Source: Planococcus citri
Lineage: Eukaryota; Arthropoda; Insecta; Hemiptera; Pseudococcidae
Direction of reading: 5' to 3'
Length of the DNA: 64,000 bases
NCBI RefSeq assembly: GCF_950023065.1
Contig: NC_088679.1
Coordinates: forward strand, 39,308,001-39,372,000
Shown here: positions 37,931 through 52,132 of the stretch, piece after piece
Layout of the letters: each line of letters opens with the position of its first letter
Position numbering within the stretch: position 1 is the stretch's first letter
Program-made: the position numbers and the translations under genes
Notes under the pieces: model-generated
The model's input: the letters and a program-made list of their open reading frames with translations, nothing else
What the model was told of the DNA's origin: nothing
The model's database searches: none

Positions 37931-40257
37931 AAATTTTTTTCTCTGATCATTTTTGAAAAACAGTCGAAAATTATGAAAATGATGTGCTCCACTAAACCTC
38001 TATTTTTTCATTTGCAAAATCAATTTTGTCAGTTTGAGTGTAGTCTATGGCAAGGAAGAGGAAAATGAGCTGATATTTAATAGGTAGGTAGTTCAGTGAG
38101 CGAGGTAAATTAAAAATATATTATGCAGCTTGTAATACATAGGTATACGGAAAGGTTGTTTATTCTCCTTTTATTGGTACAGGGCAACAAGGAAGTACAC
38201 TTGACAAAATTTCCATTATTAAAATCCAAATATTAGGTTTTGAATGTTGAAAAAAGGGTACCTGCCTTTTTGAAAGCTGCTTTGCATGAAATTAGAGCGA
38301 TAGAAACTGATGCTGTGATACTAATCTTCATTAATTACCATCCCTATTTAATGTACGTATCTATTCGCCATTTTCGCTAGATAATTTTTGATGTAATCAA
38401 AAATTGGAAGTTTTAATTGGTTTTATTTGAATTTAAAATTGATCAATGAACTTCAACCTACCGCTATTGCTTCGATAACACATGAAAACCAAACTATTGG
38501 GGGTTGTTTCAATTCGAATGGGTATAATAACGATGATGGTACTCGGAGAAACGAAAATAAATGAGCTTCAAACGCTCGCGACTGTGAAATTGTAACAGAT
38601 ATATTGAAAAACTAAATCTGTTCTATGTATATACAATATACATGCTACAATCGACTATACCAATTCATCACTCTATGTCATATATGCTTGAAAATAATTG
38701 CACGTATTCAAAACTAAATGGAGAAATGAGCGTCAGCGAAATATTTTCCAATTTTCAATATTTTGCAAAATATTCCAGAAATATTACTACGGTAGTTTTA
38801 TTTCTTCTGCGTGTTTTTCTATTCGCGTTTTTCAGCGGTAATATTTGTTCAATATTTCACTACTATGTAAACTATATTATACACATAAGTTGGACGAAAA
38901 ATAATTTAATCTCATATCTCCGGCGTGCAAAATGTCCAAAATTTGGGTATACTTACCTAACTGAAAACACAGCCATGAATCAAATTAAATTTCCTGCCAG
39001 TTGGACCATGTGCGGTTATTATGAGGGTACTGGAAAGTAGCATTGTCTGCTACTGAAATGTGTTTTACGTGAATTATATTTTTTAGACGTATTAAATCCA
39101 ATGAACCGAGGTTTTCGCGCTCTTTTCACCTTTGTTTTTATGTAAATACTTAACATTCTTCGAGGTATCTTTTTGCTCATCAAATTAAAGAGGCATTGCG
39201 ACAAAAATATTTTCCAACGTCATTTGAAACCGGGTACACAGCTTGAATTTCACGTTTTACAGAATTTTGTAGTTGGCGAAAAAAAAAAGAAGAAAGAAAA
39301 CAAGAAAAAAAGGTAGGAATGCGAGATTCTTTTCTTGTTTCGCGTTGAGATCAAAAAACGCGACGGATTAAAAAACGAAATTTTTTATTACGTCTCTTTG
39401 AAACGTGCAACTTTACAAGTAACAAAATATGAACTATAGGTATCTGTGGGGGTTGATTTACATAAAATTGTGTAGAAATAAAGTCTACGTCGAGATTAAA
39501 AAATTTTATCCTAGGGATAAAGAAATCGTCTGTTACCATTATGAAATTAAATTTCATTTATTACGACGTGGATTAATTACTACGGTAATACAAAACGACG
39601 TTTTGTAAACAAAGTAGGTAGATAGCTAGATATACGTAGATGTAACTGACTAATATGTATAGCTACGGCAAATAGGTATAATAAACTTGGAAGGATTGTA
39701 TTTCATTGAGAAATTGAATGAAAATAAAGACGTGAAGAAATTACGCGAATAAATTCACCAAAAGCTTAAAAATGATTTAGATGTGAGGATGTATTAAGTA
39801 AAAAGACATGCTTTGAAAACTTCTCTAACCACCTTAAGTTGAGTATCATCTTGTATTTGCTACAAATCTGTATTGCGGTGCTTAAAAAATATATGGCAGA
39901 ATTTGGAAAATCCCTATTCCAGAACAGCGGCAATACTGTTGTTAAATCGGGCACTGGACCGTAAATTACTGCTATGTCACCGCAAGGTGCCGCACTTTAA
40001 CAGCAACGTTTGGAGAACTTTACCACAGCATTCGTCGACTTTTGAAGTCCCCGAAGATTGAGCTAAATATTTTCCAGCGAAATACACAGTGCACATTTTA
40101 GACTGTAAAATTACTTCATAAAATAACCGCGACGCTTTGCCAATATAACGTCTCGTGTCAGAATTGTTTTTTATATACGCTGTACTTCCTGTGTGTTTTT
40201 ATTCCTTCGATTGTATTTTTCAAACTAAAGTTGGCGAATTTTCACGTTTGCTTTCAG
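37931..40257. other. Non-coding DNA immediately upstream of the first Dscam-type exon
   Basis: This is presumably the 3' end of a long intron. An ATG-started frame at 38642-39040 (132 codons) contains a hydrophobic run, but it has no recognised domain and is not well placed as a signal-peptide exon. I do not call it. The frame open upstream of the exon (40155-40257) has no ATG start. Confidence 0.45.
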
Positions 40258-40596
40258 ATCATTCGATATGTATGCTTAGATATAACGAAGACCACTCCAG
40301 GGCTCCGTCGTTTTTAATGGAACCTCCGGTTAGAATAGAATTTTCAAATAGTAGCGGTAGTTGGATAGACTGTACCGCAGATGGTCATCCTAGCCCTAAA
40401 ATAGAGTGGACAACCACCGATGGTACACCAGCTGTGGATATTGCTGGGATTAGAAACGTACTGAGAAATGGTACTCTTGTGTTTCCGCCTTTTTCGGCTG
40501 AAGAATATAGGCAAGATGTTCATTCTGCCATTTATCGATGTGTAGCTACGAATAGCGTCGGCTCTATTATAAGTCGTGATGTTCAAGTACGTGGAG
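40258..40596 (+). CDS. Dscam2: Dscam-type gene, exon encoding Ig domain 1 (partial gene)
   Basis: This internal exon of a Dscam-family receptor, a neuronal cell-surface immunoglobulin protein for homophilic recognition, encodes about 113 residues. From APSFLMEPP it contains the whole first Ig domain: WIDCTADG with the B-strand Cys, IEWTT with the core Trp, LRNGTLVFPPF, YRQDVHSAIYRCVATN with the F-strand Cys, and SIISRDVQVRG at the end. The acceptor is a T-rich tract ending in CTTTCAG (AG at 40256-40257), and the donor is GAG|GTAAGT at 40597. The exon starts and ends in phase 1, like the two downstream exons. A weaker alternative acceptor, CTCCAG at 40300, would trim 43 bases and change phase. 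No signal-peptide exon was found upstream. NGT is a possible N-glycosylation site. The Dscam2 class is preferred over Dscam1 from recalled sequence features. Confidence 0.9.
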
Positions 40597-43500
40597 GTAA
40601 GTGACCATTACAATGTACATAAACTTTATCCCTACGAAATTTCCTCAATTTTTGTATTGTAAAAAAGGTGTAACGCCATTTTTTTACGCGAATGAATTTC
40701 GTTGTTCGAAGCATCGGTAAATTCGTATTTGCCATTTGCCTTTTCAAAATTGCGAAATATTTATCAAACGAGGGCATTTTTTTTTTACAAGTCAGAAAAT
40801 ATTCGATGTACTGGGCTAAAACGAACGTGTAGCCAATCGAAGATACGACCTTACATCGAGAAGAGAAATGACTAAATGAGGATGAAGTCGAACGGAATAT
40901 TTTTCCATAAATCGCCTAATATGCGAAGGAACTCGGAGATGTTGAAAATGAATAGGTACTGAGTGACCCAAGAATGAACGATGAAAATATTTCTATGACG
41001 TACAGATGAAGGAATAAAATTACTTAAAAATACAAAATTGGTGGAATTAGAATACAAATTTTTGATTTTCCAAAATATTGAAGTCGACTTGTGTGTTGAA
41101 ACGCTCAGTTTTAATCAACGATATGTACCTATACTTATCTTTCCCATGCATGTTACGACTTACGAGTATGTTAAATGTTGATGGACCCAAAGAATTGAGT
41201 TTCAAAATTTTCAAATGAATGGAAAAAGTTATTGTTTTGCCTGATGAGCTTATTGGAGCGTCTATTTGTTCAAGTAGGTATCTAGAAAAGTGAGAAACAG
41301 AATCTTCCAATTTTTTCAATTAAATTCGAAAAAATGTTTTTCTTCTTTTGAAATAGGTACTTTGGACATATTTTTTTTGAAACATTTAAAAATGTGGCTT
41401 AAAAGATTTGAGCGAAGCACCAATTTTACTACATACTGCTATTTCAAAGGGGAGGGGGTGACAGTTTAGAAAAAAGGGGATGAAGTTCAGGAACTTGAAA
41501 TTTCTTACCACAACCGGATGAGAAATTTTCAAACCGGGCTCATTTGAATCGATAGAGCATACAAAAATACTTCACCAGCCAAAAATTCATGTGTTAGAGT
41601 GCATTTCTTGATTTTTGGTGAGTAAGTTTTCAAAAATCAAATTTGGGTAAGAAATGTTAAAAAATCACAATTTTACCAAAATCTAAAAAGTTGAAATTTG
41701 GTATGTATTTGTATTCTATTTTCGATGTCTGAAATCGATTGAAAACGATTGTTCTAAAGCCTCCAGAGGATTCTTGAAAGTTGAAATTTCCATAAAATTT
41801 TACCAATTGAAGTTGGAAAACTAAAATTTACTTGATACCCTCCAGTTGTATTTTGAAAATTCTAAATTTTCAAAAAAAAATGCCATAAAAATTGTACAAA
41901 TTAACTTTATTGTGTAAAAACGCGATTGGTGCTTGTAAGTGACCTATTTGACTGATTACCCACCATTTTTCCAAATTTTCCTCCACATCGATTTCATAAA
42001 TAGAAATTTGAAAAATATCCGAAAATTTTAATAGGTGCCATTTTAAAATTTCATATTGAAACAATGATTAAAACTGTTTGGATTTTGAAACTTTCTCCAA
42101 TTTGTTTCAAAGCAATCGGAAATGTAAAATTCACATTGAAGCGTAAAAAATATAGCCCATTTGGATTTTGATTAAAAAATATAGGAGGGGAGAGAAATGA
42201 GCCGAGACCAAATGTGAGACAAAAGGAAGAAAATTTCAACATTAATAAGTATTTAGATTGTGAAAATTTTTCATTATGTCATCATGATAATTGATTTTTA
42301 TCGAATTCAAGTTGTTGCAAAACACTAATTTTTCGGTTGTTTGCTTGATTTTTTCACGAAAAGAGTGACTTTTCAACTTGTAAGTTGCGTATCTCTTCAT
42401 TTTTTTTCTATTATGCCTCGAGTTGTATTTGTGGGATGTTGTTTGATATATTTCCAGTCATTATTTTTATGAAGTTCAAATTCAATACAAAATTAGAGGA
42501 TTTTGATATGTACTTTAAAACGCCCTAACACAAAAGTTTAAAAAAGTGACTTGTTCGGTTCCCTTCGTGTACTCTTCACTTGAAACCATTTACGAATAAT
42601 ACTCTTGAAGCAAGCACCATTGATGCCCGCAGAAACGGGTTATAATAAAGTCTTTGCATGTGAGAAAGTTCTGCGCCAAGAATGTTAGATGTACATACTA
42701 TATCTCATTGCATCCAAATGAGTTGGCGACCTTTGGCATATCTTCCTATCTAAAAATTGTATAGGTACATTATTTTGATAGCACATCGATGGAACTAAAC
42801 CTTTTCATCTTCTAAATAGTAATGTTTAATACACATGTCTATTTACGTAATAGGTGCATGTGTACATTTTTTTTTCGTTCTATAATCTCTAGATTTATCG
42901 AATTTTCCTCAAAATTGGACGTTTCATAATCAGTTCAGTTTGAAAGAAAATTTATAGCTGTCTAGTGTCTTGTTTGCCAGTAATTTACCTTAGGTATTTC
43001 TGAAAAGATTTTCTATGGAGAAAAAACTTCAGCAGCAGCAGAAGTAGGTACTTACATTGTTAAATACTCGAAGTTAGGGTGAATTATTGATTACACATTG
43101 TGTATCGTGAAATTGACCAAGGAACAGGAAACCACTTCACTCAAGATACGTACACGAGTTTATTTAGATAAAAAATTTCAATCCGTATCCAGTGTAGTAA
43201 CCATTTTATCTTATCATTTAATTATTTACGACCACTTCTCCAGAGGGTTCATAAGATGAATTTAACCGTACTTTACCGGCGATTTTTTTCCAATGAAGTT
43301 TCATCATTTTTGACCAATTTCATCTCACGCACGACTTGAAAAGAAATTTTTCATTTTCAGCCGAATAATTTAAATTTTTCGAGTTATAATGGAAGTGTAT
43401 GATTTGTGTGATATAAGGAGAACTTGCATCATTCGTAGCATGTCCATGGTACGCATAAAATTTTTGCTTGGTTGATAGTGCGTGAAAGTGCGAAATAATC

Positions 43501-46429
43501 GAGTTACAAGGGTATATTCGCCAGCTTGAAGCGTTTCACGTTACACTAAATCTTCGTAGCCGCGAGAGCTTTCCTCGGTTCCTTTTTTTTTCTTTTGCTA
43601 TATCAAAGCGTTGAGTTTGGTGAAAAAGAGACTCTACGTGATCTTACCTCTTTTTTTGATTTTGTTTCAAATGAGATTTCTTCAAGAAAATATTTACAGA
43701 GTGGCCAAAGTGTAATAAATTTTCAAAACCGAAGAGGCTTACCTACTGTAAATATTTTAATGAACTGGGTAATTTTATTGCAAAATATATACGAATGGAA
43801 AAATTTTCAAATCAAAGTAATGGAAAGTAATGAAATAGGTACCTATCTTTATTCATTTGTTTTTTAAGATATCAGCAAGTAGTCAATATTAGGTAGGTAA
43901 TCATTTCTTTTGAAAATTTTTTTAGTGATTAATTTTGAAGCGGTGAGATGAATTGATTAATTTTCCAGCGATGTTTCCATTTGAATGAAAATTTTCCACT
44001 AACGTGTAAATTAAACTTCACTTCTCTGGCCCGAACTCCGAAATAAAAAAGTAATAAAACGTTAACATTTTCAGCAACGACTTTTTAAAAGTAGGCACCT
44101 ACGTGTACTTGTGAACATGTTGGCAGGTAGTTGGCGGTTTTTACAGAACACATAATATTTTAATAATTATAGGTAGGTGCAGTGAATATGAACAGCATTA
44201 CCTGCCTTGTGGTATATTTTTCCTGCACCCTTTGCAGTCTTCTGTTGTTGAAAAAGTTTTAGGTAGGTTTACCACAAATACAAAGAATTTCTCCATGCTC
44301 CCAAGTATCATTACGTGTCCTTCAAAGACAAACCACGTTTTCTGTTTTTTAAGTTGAAACTTTGAAAGCGGTTCAACTTTTAAACTCAATGAAAAGCGAA
44401 TTACTATAACGTAACGGACCATTTCTAACTTTGAAAAAAATAATTTTAAAGCACGTATGATTCGACTTAGGTACTTTTTTATACAATGGTAAAAAAGGTG
44501 TTCATTGTGGTTTACTGGCTGTTTTACCTAAGTACCTCACTTGGAAGGAAATTCTTTCGCTTTTATGTTTTGATGCGATATAAATGATGGCTATCTATGA
44601 ATTTTCATTTAATATTCCTTCAACGAGTCACGCTCGTGTAGTTTCGTTTCGTCAAATTCAGTTTCACTTTGGTCGCAGTTTATTTAAGGATTTGTCAACT
44701 TTGTCGATGTTGCTTTAATATGCACTTAATTTAAATTCAATTTTTTGCGTTTTTAATTAAACTTCGCTACCAAGTTGAACTTAATAGAGATCTCGAAATT
44801 AAACAAAATTAATTTCTTGGTTAAAATATGTCAACGAATACTTACTTAAAATATGCATAGGTATAAGCGATACGAATTCATAATTATCAAGTGTTCTCGA
44901 CAAGGTGCGGTTTTTATTTTCAAAAAGGTCATTCCCTGTGCCCCCCTCCCATCCCATGAAATCGTTCAATTTTGAGAAAGTATACTATGTACATTATTAT
45001 ATACCTAAAACTTTCTTTTTGAAACGGTATAAAATAACGTTAAATTACAATCTTTTTAAATCGTTAAAATTTCATTATTTTTTGGAAAATTCTTAGATTT
45101 TTCTCTAATTTAAGGTGTTTTTTTATGAGAGGCACTTCTAAATATTTTTAGCTTCGTCAAATGAACGATAAAAATATTAGACTATAATCCATACACGAAA
45201 AAGTGCTCTAGAAGTTGATTTTGTATTTTTTTTTTCGGGGACCAAAAAAAATGCGCTGCCAAAATGAAGGTACTACCTGCCCCATTCAGAAAAGTGCAAT
45301 TTTGAAATTTTTATCCCGCACAACGGGGGAGGGGGATGACCCTTAAAAAGGTGATTTGGGGACATGGTCGGGACCGAAAAAATTCGACGGGGTTGTGTTG
45401 GGGGATTTCTTCCGTTGCCGAATATGTCATTTTTTTCTGTGAAACCCTGCACAACTGCATTCTATGGCACTTTGAATTGGGTTTTTATGCATTTTTGGCC
45501 ATTTTTGATGATAAAATGGCTCTAATGTCCAGGATATGGCTCAGGACCGAACGATTCTTGGATGTTTGTTAAACGGGGCTATTTGAAGCCCAACTGCGCA
45601 AAAATGGCGAAAAAATACGGTCACAACGCGATTTTATGTGCGCTAATAGGCTTATTACCACTCCCCCACCCCCAGAATTCAATAATGCATTGTCTATTCG
45701 ATAATATCGATGCGACCCATCAAAATGGTATAAAATTTCGCGCTGAACTCAAAAATCGTAATCATTTTCAATTTTGACCCCCCCCCCTTCGCGGTGGAGT
45801 TTTGCCTCCCAAACTGAACCTACAACGATGATATTAAACAAATGTTGCACATTACACGTCGATACTGAGGATTCATGTGTACGCAATCAGACACTGAAAA
45901 GTAAAGAGGCTTCACTTCGGCTAAAAGCCAAAAAATTTACGAGTATAAACGGTCCAAATTAAACTTTTTAAAAAAAATTTAGGAGCTTTTGTATCAACTT
46001 TTCAGTGCTGTTTTTTTTCAACGGAAGCTTTTTGCCTCATAATTTTTCGTCTGAGAAAGAAAAAAAATCATTGAGTGAGAACTGTTGAAAAAGACTACGC
46101 GAAAAGGACAAAATTCTAAATTTTAAACCAGTTTTTCAATTTTAATTAGAGTTTGAAGAAAATTAGATGGATATACCTACCCGTTTTTTTAAAAAAAAAT
46201 AATTTTCAGGTAGGGCAAATAAACATTTTTATAAAAAGCTGTCGTCTATGTCGATAAGGAACCATTTTGATTGATAATTTTTGCGGTTGTAAATACCTTC
46301 CTATTAATTGATTGTTTATTGCGATAATTGTTTCATAAACCAAATGTATATTGATTTGAGCTTCTTCTTAATTTTTTTTTTTTTAATTTTTGATAATTTA
46401 CTTATACATTTTTTTGTATTTTGTTCCAG
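40597..46429 (+). other. Intron, 5.8 kb, between the Ig1 and Ig2a exons
   Basis: The intron begins GTAAGT and ends in TTGTTCCAG after a T-rich tract. It contains no second exon of the Ig2a type that I can detect. A relatively G+C-rich patch lies at 45232-45960. Confidence 0.8.
45232..45960 (+). other. G+C-richer patch with broken open frames, possible unclassified repeat
   Basis: Three open frames (45336-45572, 45562-45777, 45774-45962) overlap end to end but change frame, and none has a recognisable domain. The patch has CG dinucleotides and G/C runs unlike its surroundings. It lies inside the intron and looks like a decayed inserted sequence, though I found neither inverted ends nor a target-site duplication. 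Confidence 0.3.
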
Positions 46430-46591
46430 TGGTAAATCAAGCGTACAAAGTGATCGCAAATATTTTAAATGCTGCCCGAGGTTGCACTGCCGTCTTACAA
46501 TGTTCAATTCCTATTTTCATAAAAGATTTTGTAAAAGTGGTATCGTGGTCGCAAGAACCATCGTTTCATATCTATCCATCGCTACAAGGAG
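46430..46591 (+). CDS. Dscam2: Dscam-type gene, exon encoding first half of Ig domain 2
   Basis: This 162-bp, phase 1-1 exon corresponds to Dscam exon 4. With the G carried from the previous exon it begins VVNQAYKV and continues with RGCTAVLQCSIP (B-strand Cys), FVKVVSW (core Trp) and EPSFHIYPSLQG. The acceptor is TTGTTCCAG|TGG and the donor is GAG|GTGAGT. In Dscam1 of flies this exon is a cluster of mutually exclusive variants. Here I see one copy only, and the -F-IYPSLQ ending fits the Dscam2/Dscam4 class as I recall it. The domain is completed by the exon at 61449. The exon boundary in the middle of Ig2 is conserved in the family. Confidence 0.92.
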
Positions 46592-49500
46592 GTGAGTAAG
46601 AGGAAAATCAATTTCACTGTTTATTATGTTCATATCACACAAAAGACAAGTGTAAGATTGCTGCCTTTTTAGCCTTCCTTCCAACATCACATATTAAAAT
46701 CAGTATAGGTACCTTACCTACCTACTTACATTGTTGAAGCACCTTTCAGAAAATCTTGAATTGTCTTTGTTTTCAAATAATTCTCATCAACATTTCAGGC
46801 AAAATTTTTACAAGTAAATTGACAATTTTAGTCAGTAAAGAAGTACCTTTTACCTACTTGGATATAGAACAATGACTTCTTTCTCTGAAAAGAAATTCAT
46901 CTTGTACCTATAGCTTACTGAATCGTACTCGTACGTAGAAAATCATTGCAGCGAAATAATTTAGCTTTGTTCGATAATATGCATTTACCCATACAAGGAA
47001 TTCTGCTCATACAAGACGAACTATGTAGGTAATGAAATAAAAGCATAAGCTCGACAATCGCGGCATTTTCCTGTACAAGGGTTTCGTTTCGTATTCGTTT
47101 ACGTAAATGACACGCGTTTATGCAGTATCACATCCCGATAGAATTAAAATAAGCATTATAAACTTGGTATTTTAAATGTATTGCTCGTATAAATGAGATG
47201 ATTCGCAAAAATTGATGGAATACTTTCACGTCCGACGGAATTTTATTCGAATACCTTTTCAAAGCTCGACGCTATAGCAAAGAATTCCAACATCTGTTCC
47301 ATACTAACAAATGATTTGTTTGTTATAACAAAAAGCTGCCATTGCACTACATAAGCTCGGCTTCATTAATTTTCCGCTTAACGCGTCCGTCCAAGATAAA
47401 ATCTGCAACGTTGATAATACATATATTATAATTTCAAATTTTTTTTATATTTATGTAATTAATTATGATGGGTAACGCGATAATAACGAAGGGAGATATC
47501 ATTTTTAATGTTTTTTTGTGGGTCGATTTTAACTGTTAGATCAGCTTTCGAAATGAATCGATTTTCACGTTGTGTAATCCTTCAATTTATGTGAATTGTT
47601 TTTCGGTTTGGTTGAATGGGTTTTTTACAATGCGGAGGTTTTAATACTTACTTACACGTTAATCTCATTATTGAATGATTGTGTCGAATTTTACCCAAAT
47701 TCCAACAAAGCCAAGTAGGTACTTGATAAACCAATTTTTTCAAGGTGTTTTATTCTTTTATGTACGAGTAAATGTAGGCTGTAAAGAATTTGTTTAAAGT
47801 CTATACGGGTAATTGTAAAGATTTTTGAATTTTATTTTATTTTTTATTATTTTTTTTTTTTTTTAGGATCTTTTTTGCATTTTTTTGTTGACTGTAGGTA
47901 ACGAAATTTTGTTCACCAAAATGTGTTTGTATTACCTATCTAAAAGTAAAGAAACACTTCACCTAATTGAAATGACGGTAATAACAACAGTCTGTGCAAT
48001 CTAAAAATGCCCTTAAAAATGGATCACAAGAGACCTTTTCCAAAAATCCCGAAAATCATGTCCTAATTTCTGGCTTAAAATTCATCAAAAATGTTTTTGA
48101 AAAAGTTTTGACAAAGATTCTTGATTTTATGTGGTGGTTTTAACCCATTTTGATAGGTCACCTGAGGCATTTTTCAAAAATCCTGTCACTCATGACCCAT
48201 ATTTTAGGCTCAAAATTCTTCAAAAATTGCCAAAAAATCTTTCGTTGAAATATTAAAATTTTTATGAAATTTCAGCGCATTTTTATTAGTTTGAAAAGTT
48301 AATTTTGAGTAATTCTACAACATTTCATTTTTACTCGAAATTGGAGGAAGCGCGACTTCAAAATTTTGTTGCGCGAACCGTTTTTCATAAACTTTGGTTC
48401 AATGAGCATGGAACCAACTCCTTTATGCTACGGATATGAAACTTTTTAGAACTCCATCTCAATGACACCTTCGTAACCATTTTCTTTTAAAAAATAGGAC
48501 ACCCTGTATAATCCATTTTCGATTTTTTTTTTTTTTTTGATACAATTCAGCGAAATATTCGATAATGAAAATGGTCTTTTCCGTCTTGACGAGCAGCATT
48601 TTTGCGTAATTCATTCTTAAAATTTCGTCGAAATTTCGTATTCGTAGAAAATACTACGTTTAAAAAACGTCAAAAAAAAGTAACGCGAGAAGTAAAGGAA
48701 TGGCATAGGATAAACGCTAATAAAGAAAGGATTAAAAGCGACGGGGAATAACAAATGTTCCTTTGTGAATTGAAATTTCACGCTTAAGGGGCAGATATTT
48801 CTCTTTAAAAAAGAAATAATTAATATCTGACAGCACAGCGTGAAAAAAGTACGCATAGGATTTCAATGATGAAAAACTTTTATATTCTCTGTAGAACCTG
48901 AATTAATGTGTACCTACTGGAATTTTGAAAAGAGGTGATACAAATACATTTCCAAGATGATTACCTGCTCAATGTTTTACTACGTATTTGAAATGTAGGC
49001 TAGATGAACCAAAGTTGTACGTATTTGAAAACTTTATACAAATACTTTTTCGTATCGTAGCTCGAATGATTTGCACACGAATCACATGCTTATTTTTTCT
49101 TTAAATATCAATTTTTATTACACTTCAAATTTGATTTCGAAAGCTGGAAACGAGAGAAGATGGATACGTGTTAAAGTAATTTTCGGCAAATAAATTACAC
49201 CACTTGCGAACTAAAGATATTTTTCTTTCCTAAATTTTACTAAATTATGCCATTAAATTATCACAGCGTTTTTCTAGTGGTTTTATTTCTGTTTTGTAAA
49301 AGTTCCTAATAATTTAAAAGTTTTTGTTATGCATTTATGATCGTTAATGTGGCGTTTTAAACGTTAAAACTTTCAGTTAAAACGAACATCTCTATGGTGT
49401 GCGAGTTTCGTGGAAAGTTTTACACTCAAACACAGACATTGGGTGATAAAAAGTCAAATTTTGGCGTTATAATTTGTAACAGAATTATTGCAGAGTGCGA

Positions 49501-52132
49501 GATATCGTTCTCGTTTTCAGTGGTAGGAGTTTGAAGAGTCAAGAAGGGAGGGGGGCTGTCGTGTCTGTATAGATCTAGTATAATGTTGAGGCAATAAGTT
49601 CAAAATACATATGACTTTTTCCCATGGATTTGTCTCAGCAAGAGGAATCCAATGATGTGAAAATGTCATTTTTGAAGAAAAAAAAAGGTCACATACGAGG
49701 TATCGAACTCGCCATGTACGATTATTGTGATTTCAAGGTGTTGATATTTTTATAGAATATTTTCTAATAAATAAGTTGAAGTACCTACTTGAACATTTAT
49801 TTTTATAATATCAAACAGAATGGTCTACAAAGAACATATTTAGGGATAAGATCTTCTCGCGCTTTATTTAAACAATTTTTCGCCGCGATTTAAATCTTTA
49901 TTCGCGATAAACATATAATCCTTTTATCTTGTGCCCAAAGTACTCTACTTACTTTAAATTACCTTCTGTGAAACAAAGACGAATTTCAATTCAATGGGAA
50001 GATTTTTCAGCACTTTCCAAGTCAGTGACATTAAGGTTGGTAATTAAAGGGATCTACTACAGTCATTAGTTTTTTTTCAAGAGTGAAGAATGTTTAAAAT
50101 GTATGCTCAGACTTTTTCTGCCTCATTGTTGTATTTTTTCTATAGGGTCGGAACCTTTTTCTCGTGCAAAAAAGTTTTACTCCTTTAATTAAAATTGTCA
50201 TAAGTAGCCCTGTGTATGGTTTTAGTTATTTTTCTGTTGTCAAAAAGTATACCCTTTTTAAGAGCAATATTTTTTAAGTGGATATTGGATTAAAGGTTAT
50301 AAAAACTCATATATTTTTTTGTCTTTCAGAGGTTTCAAAATTTTGTAAAAAATGATATCGACTAAACCACACTTTTTCAAACAAAACTGTTCTCCCTCTT
50401 TTTATCTAAATTCTCTCTCTAAAAAAAAACTTCTAATTTTAAAACAATTTCGGTTTACGTGGTTTTTTCACCATGTTTGTGGTAGGCATAATATACTTAT
50501 ATGCATAGAAAAAATTCAATGATATGCAGAATATATATTCGTTACATTAGCATTTTTTTTTTTAGCATTATTCAAACAACTCGTTCATTTTATAGCGAAA
50601 CGTACACGTAGAAATATGTGTATAAAAAACGAATAACATGAAAAATACAAACGTGCTGTTGAACTACATAGAACCATTAATACAATACAATTTTCTATGG
50701 GTCAAAGGTTCCTTTGATATTCGAACAATAATATTAGATTTCAGTTTGGTATGGTACGCGAATACCGGCAATTCGTAAGGAGACGTCTAGTGCGCAACGA
50801 ATGAACGAAAATTAGTTTACGAGGTTCTCGTGAACAACTTTCGATATTTTTTCATTTGTAAAACTTTGTATCCATTAAGTTTGTTTTCACTGTGGGTTTC
50901 ATCTATCGAGTTAAACTTCTTAGGTACTTTTTACCCGTATACTTTTTACTTTCTTAAATTGGTTTCAAATAATATTTTATGTTTGGTTTTTGTCGATTTA
51001 TTTTATATTCATTGAGGCCAGATAAGTATGTTTTTTTTTTCAATTCCGCGGTTCCGCATACCTAGGTACCATCTTCATTTATTATTAGTTTGCTATGATA
51101 TACAATTTTCACAAAATGCTGTATTAATCTTCAAAATGATCATTCATAAATGTTGAAATATTTGCAATTGAATATACTTACTTGCACCTTTACGAATTTT
51201 CTTTCAAAAAGATTACTTTTCTGTATCGGTTTATTAGTCGAATTTCTTTACGTATTGGTTGAATGACCGTTGCGGTCGTCTTGACGGGAAATTTCAGAAA
51301 AGTAATTTTTTCAAGCTTTGATGTCTTCAAAGCAAAAATACGTTCAAGGCTGTTCAAGGCGAAGGAGTTTCGTTAGATATCAAATTATATGGTTACCTAT
51401 TTGCACGTATTATCTATCAATCTTTTGATAAGTACATTTTCTTGCTACCTATACCTACTCCTACACTCTACAGATAGTCTTCGTTCCTTGAATTTGAATG
51501 GACAAGAATACCTGTACAAATGGTAAACTAGCCAATTGGTCGGTTTATTAAATTTTTTAACGTGGCGTTTGGTTAGATGTTCCTGAGATGAAATTCACAG
51601 TTTTGAATTTCATGAAGTTTTGATCTCTGAAATTCTGGAAATCATGAGGTTCCCAAATATTTACATATGTATTAACCTAGGTACCTGAATATTCCCCAGA
51701 GAGGGAGAGAGAGAGGAGGGCATGGGAAACTTTTCAAATCATGAAATCATTTCAATGTTCCTGGGTCATAATTTCAAGTGCCTGTGTACTTACAATATTC
51801 ATGTATAAAAAATAAATTTAAATAAAACTTATGAATGGAAGCATTGAGATGGTTTACGAAACACGTAGAAACGAATGTTTGAACTTGACATTCCCAAAAA
51901 AAATTCAAAACACGACGCGTGACACATTGTTTTCAATTTTTGTTATCACTGGAGTGGGACTCAAATTCAGAGTGACTGAATTGAAAAAAATGAGTCGATA
52001 TTCAAATTCAGCTCTATCAAATTATGTCACTCGATATTCCACTAATTTTTGGTTTTTTTTTTAGAATTCAACAGTAGGCACATTTTTGATTTCATGTGAT
52101 TCGGAGATCTGATGCAAGATTTTTTGATATCG

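Noticed and set aside
38642..39040. 132-codon ATG-started frame with a hydrophobic run, considered as a signal-peptide exon
   Set aside because: The hydrophobic run lies over 40 residues from the first ATG, no good phase-1 donor follows it, and the frame continues as low-complexity sequence.
40155..40257. Open frame extending the Ig1 exon upstream, with a hydrophobic stretch resembling a signal peptide
   Set aside because: The frame has no ATG; its first candidate start is GTG. A good T-rich acceptor with CAG lies at 40257, and phase 1 entry matches the other exons. The extension is read as intron.
46190..46215. AATTTTCAG|GTAGGG shortly before the Ig2a exon, checked as a recursive site
   Set aside because: An A-rich stretch rather than a long pyrimidine tract, and a weak donor. 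It is also close to the true acceptor, so a ratchet point there is unlikely.
49513..49560. Acceptor-like TTTTCAG followed by TGGTAGGA, resembling the start of the Ig2a exon
   Set aside because: After VVG the frame hits a stop within a few codons, and there is no Cys or VVSW core downstream. Not an alternative exon.
49690..49720. GGTATCGAACTC, checked as a possible tRNA B-box
   Set aside because: No matching A-box, acceptor stem or anticodon arm at the right spacing on either strand.
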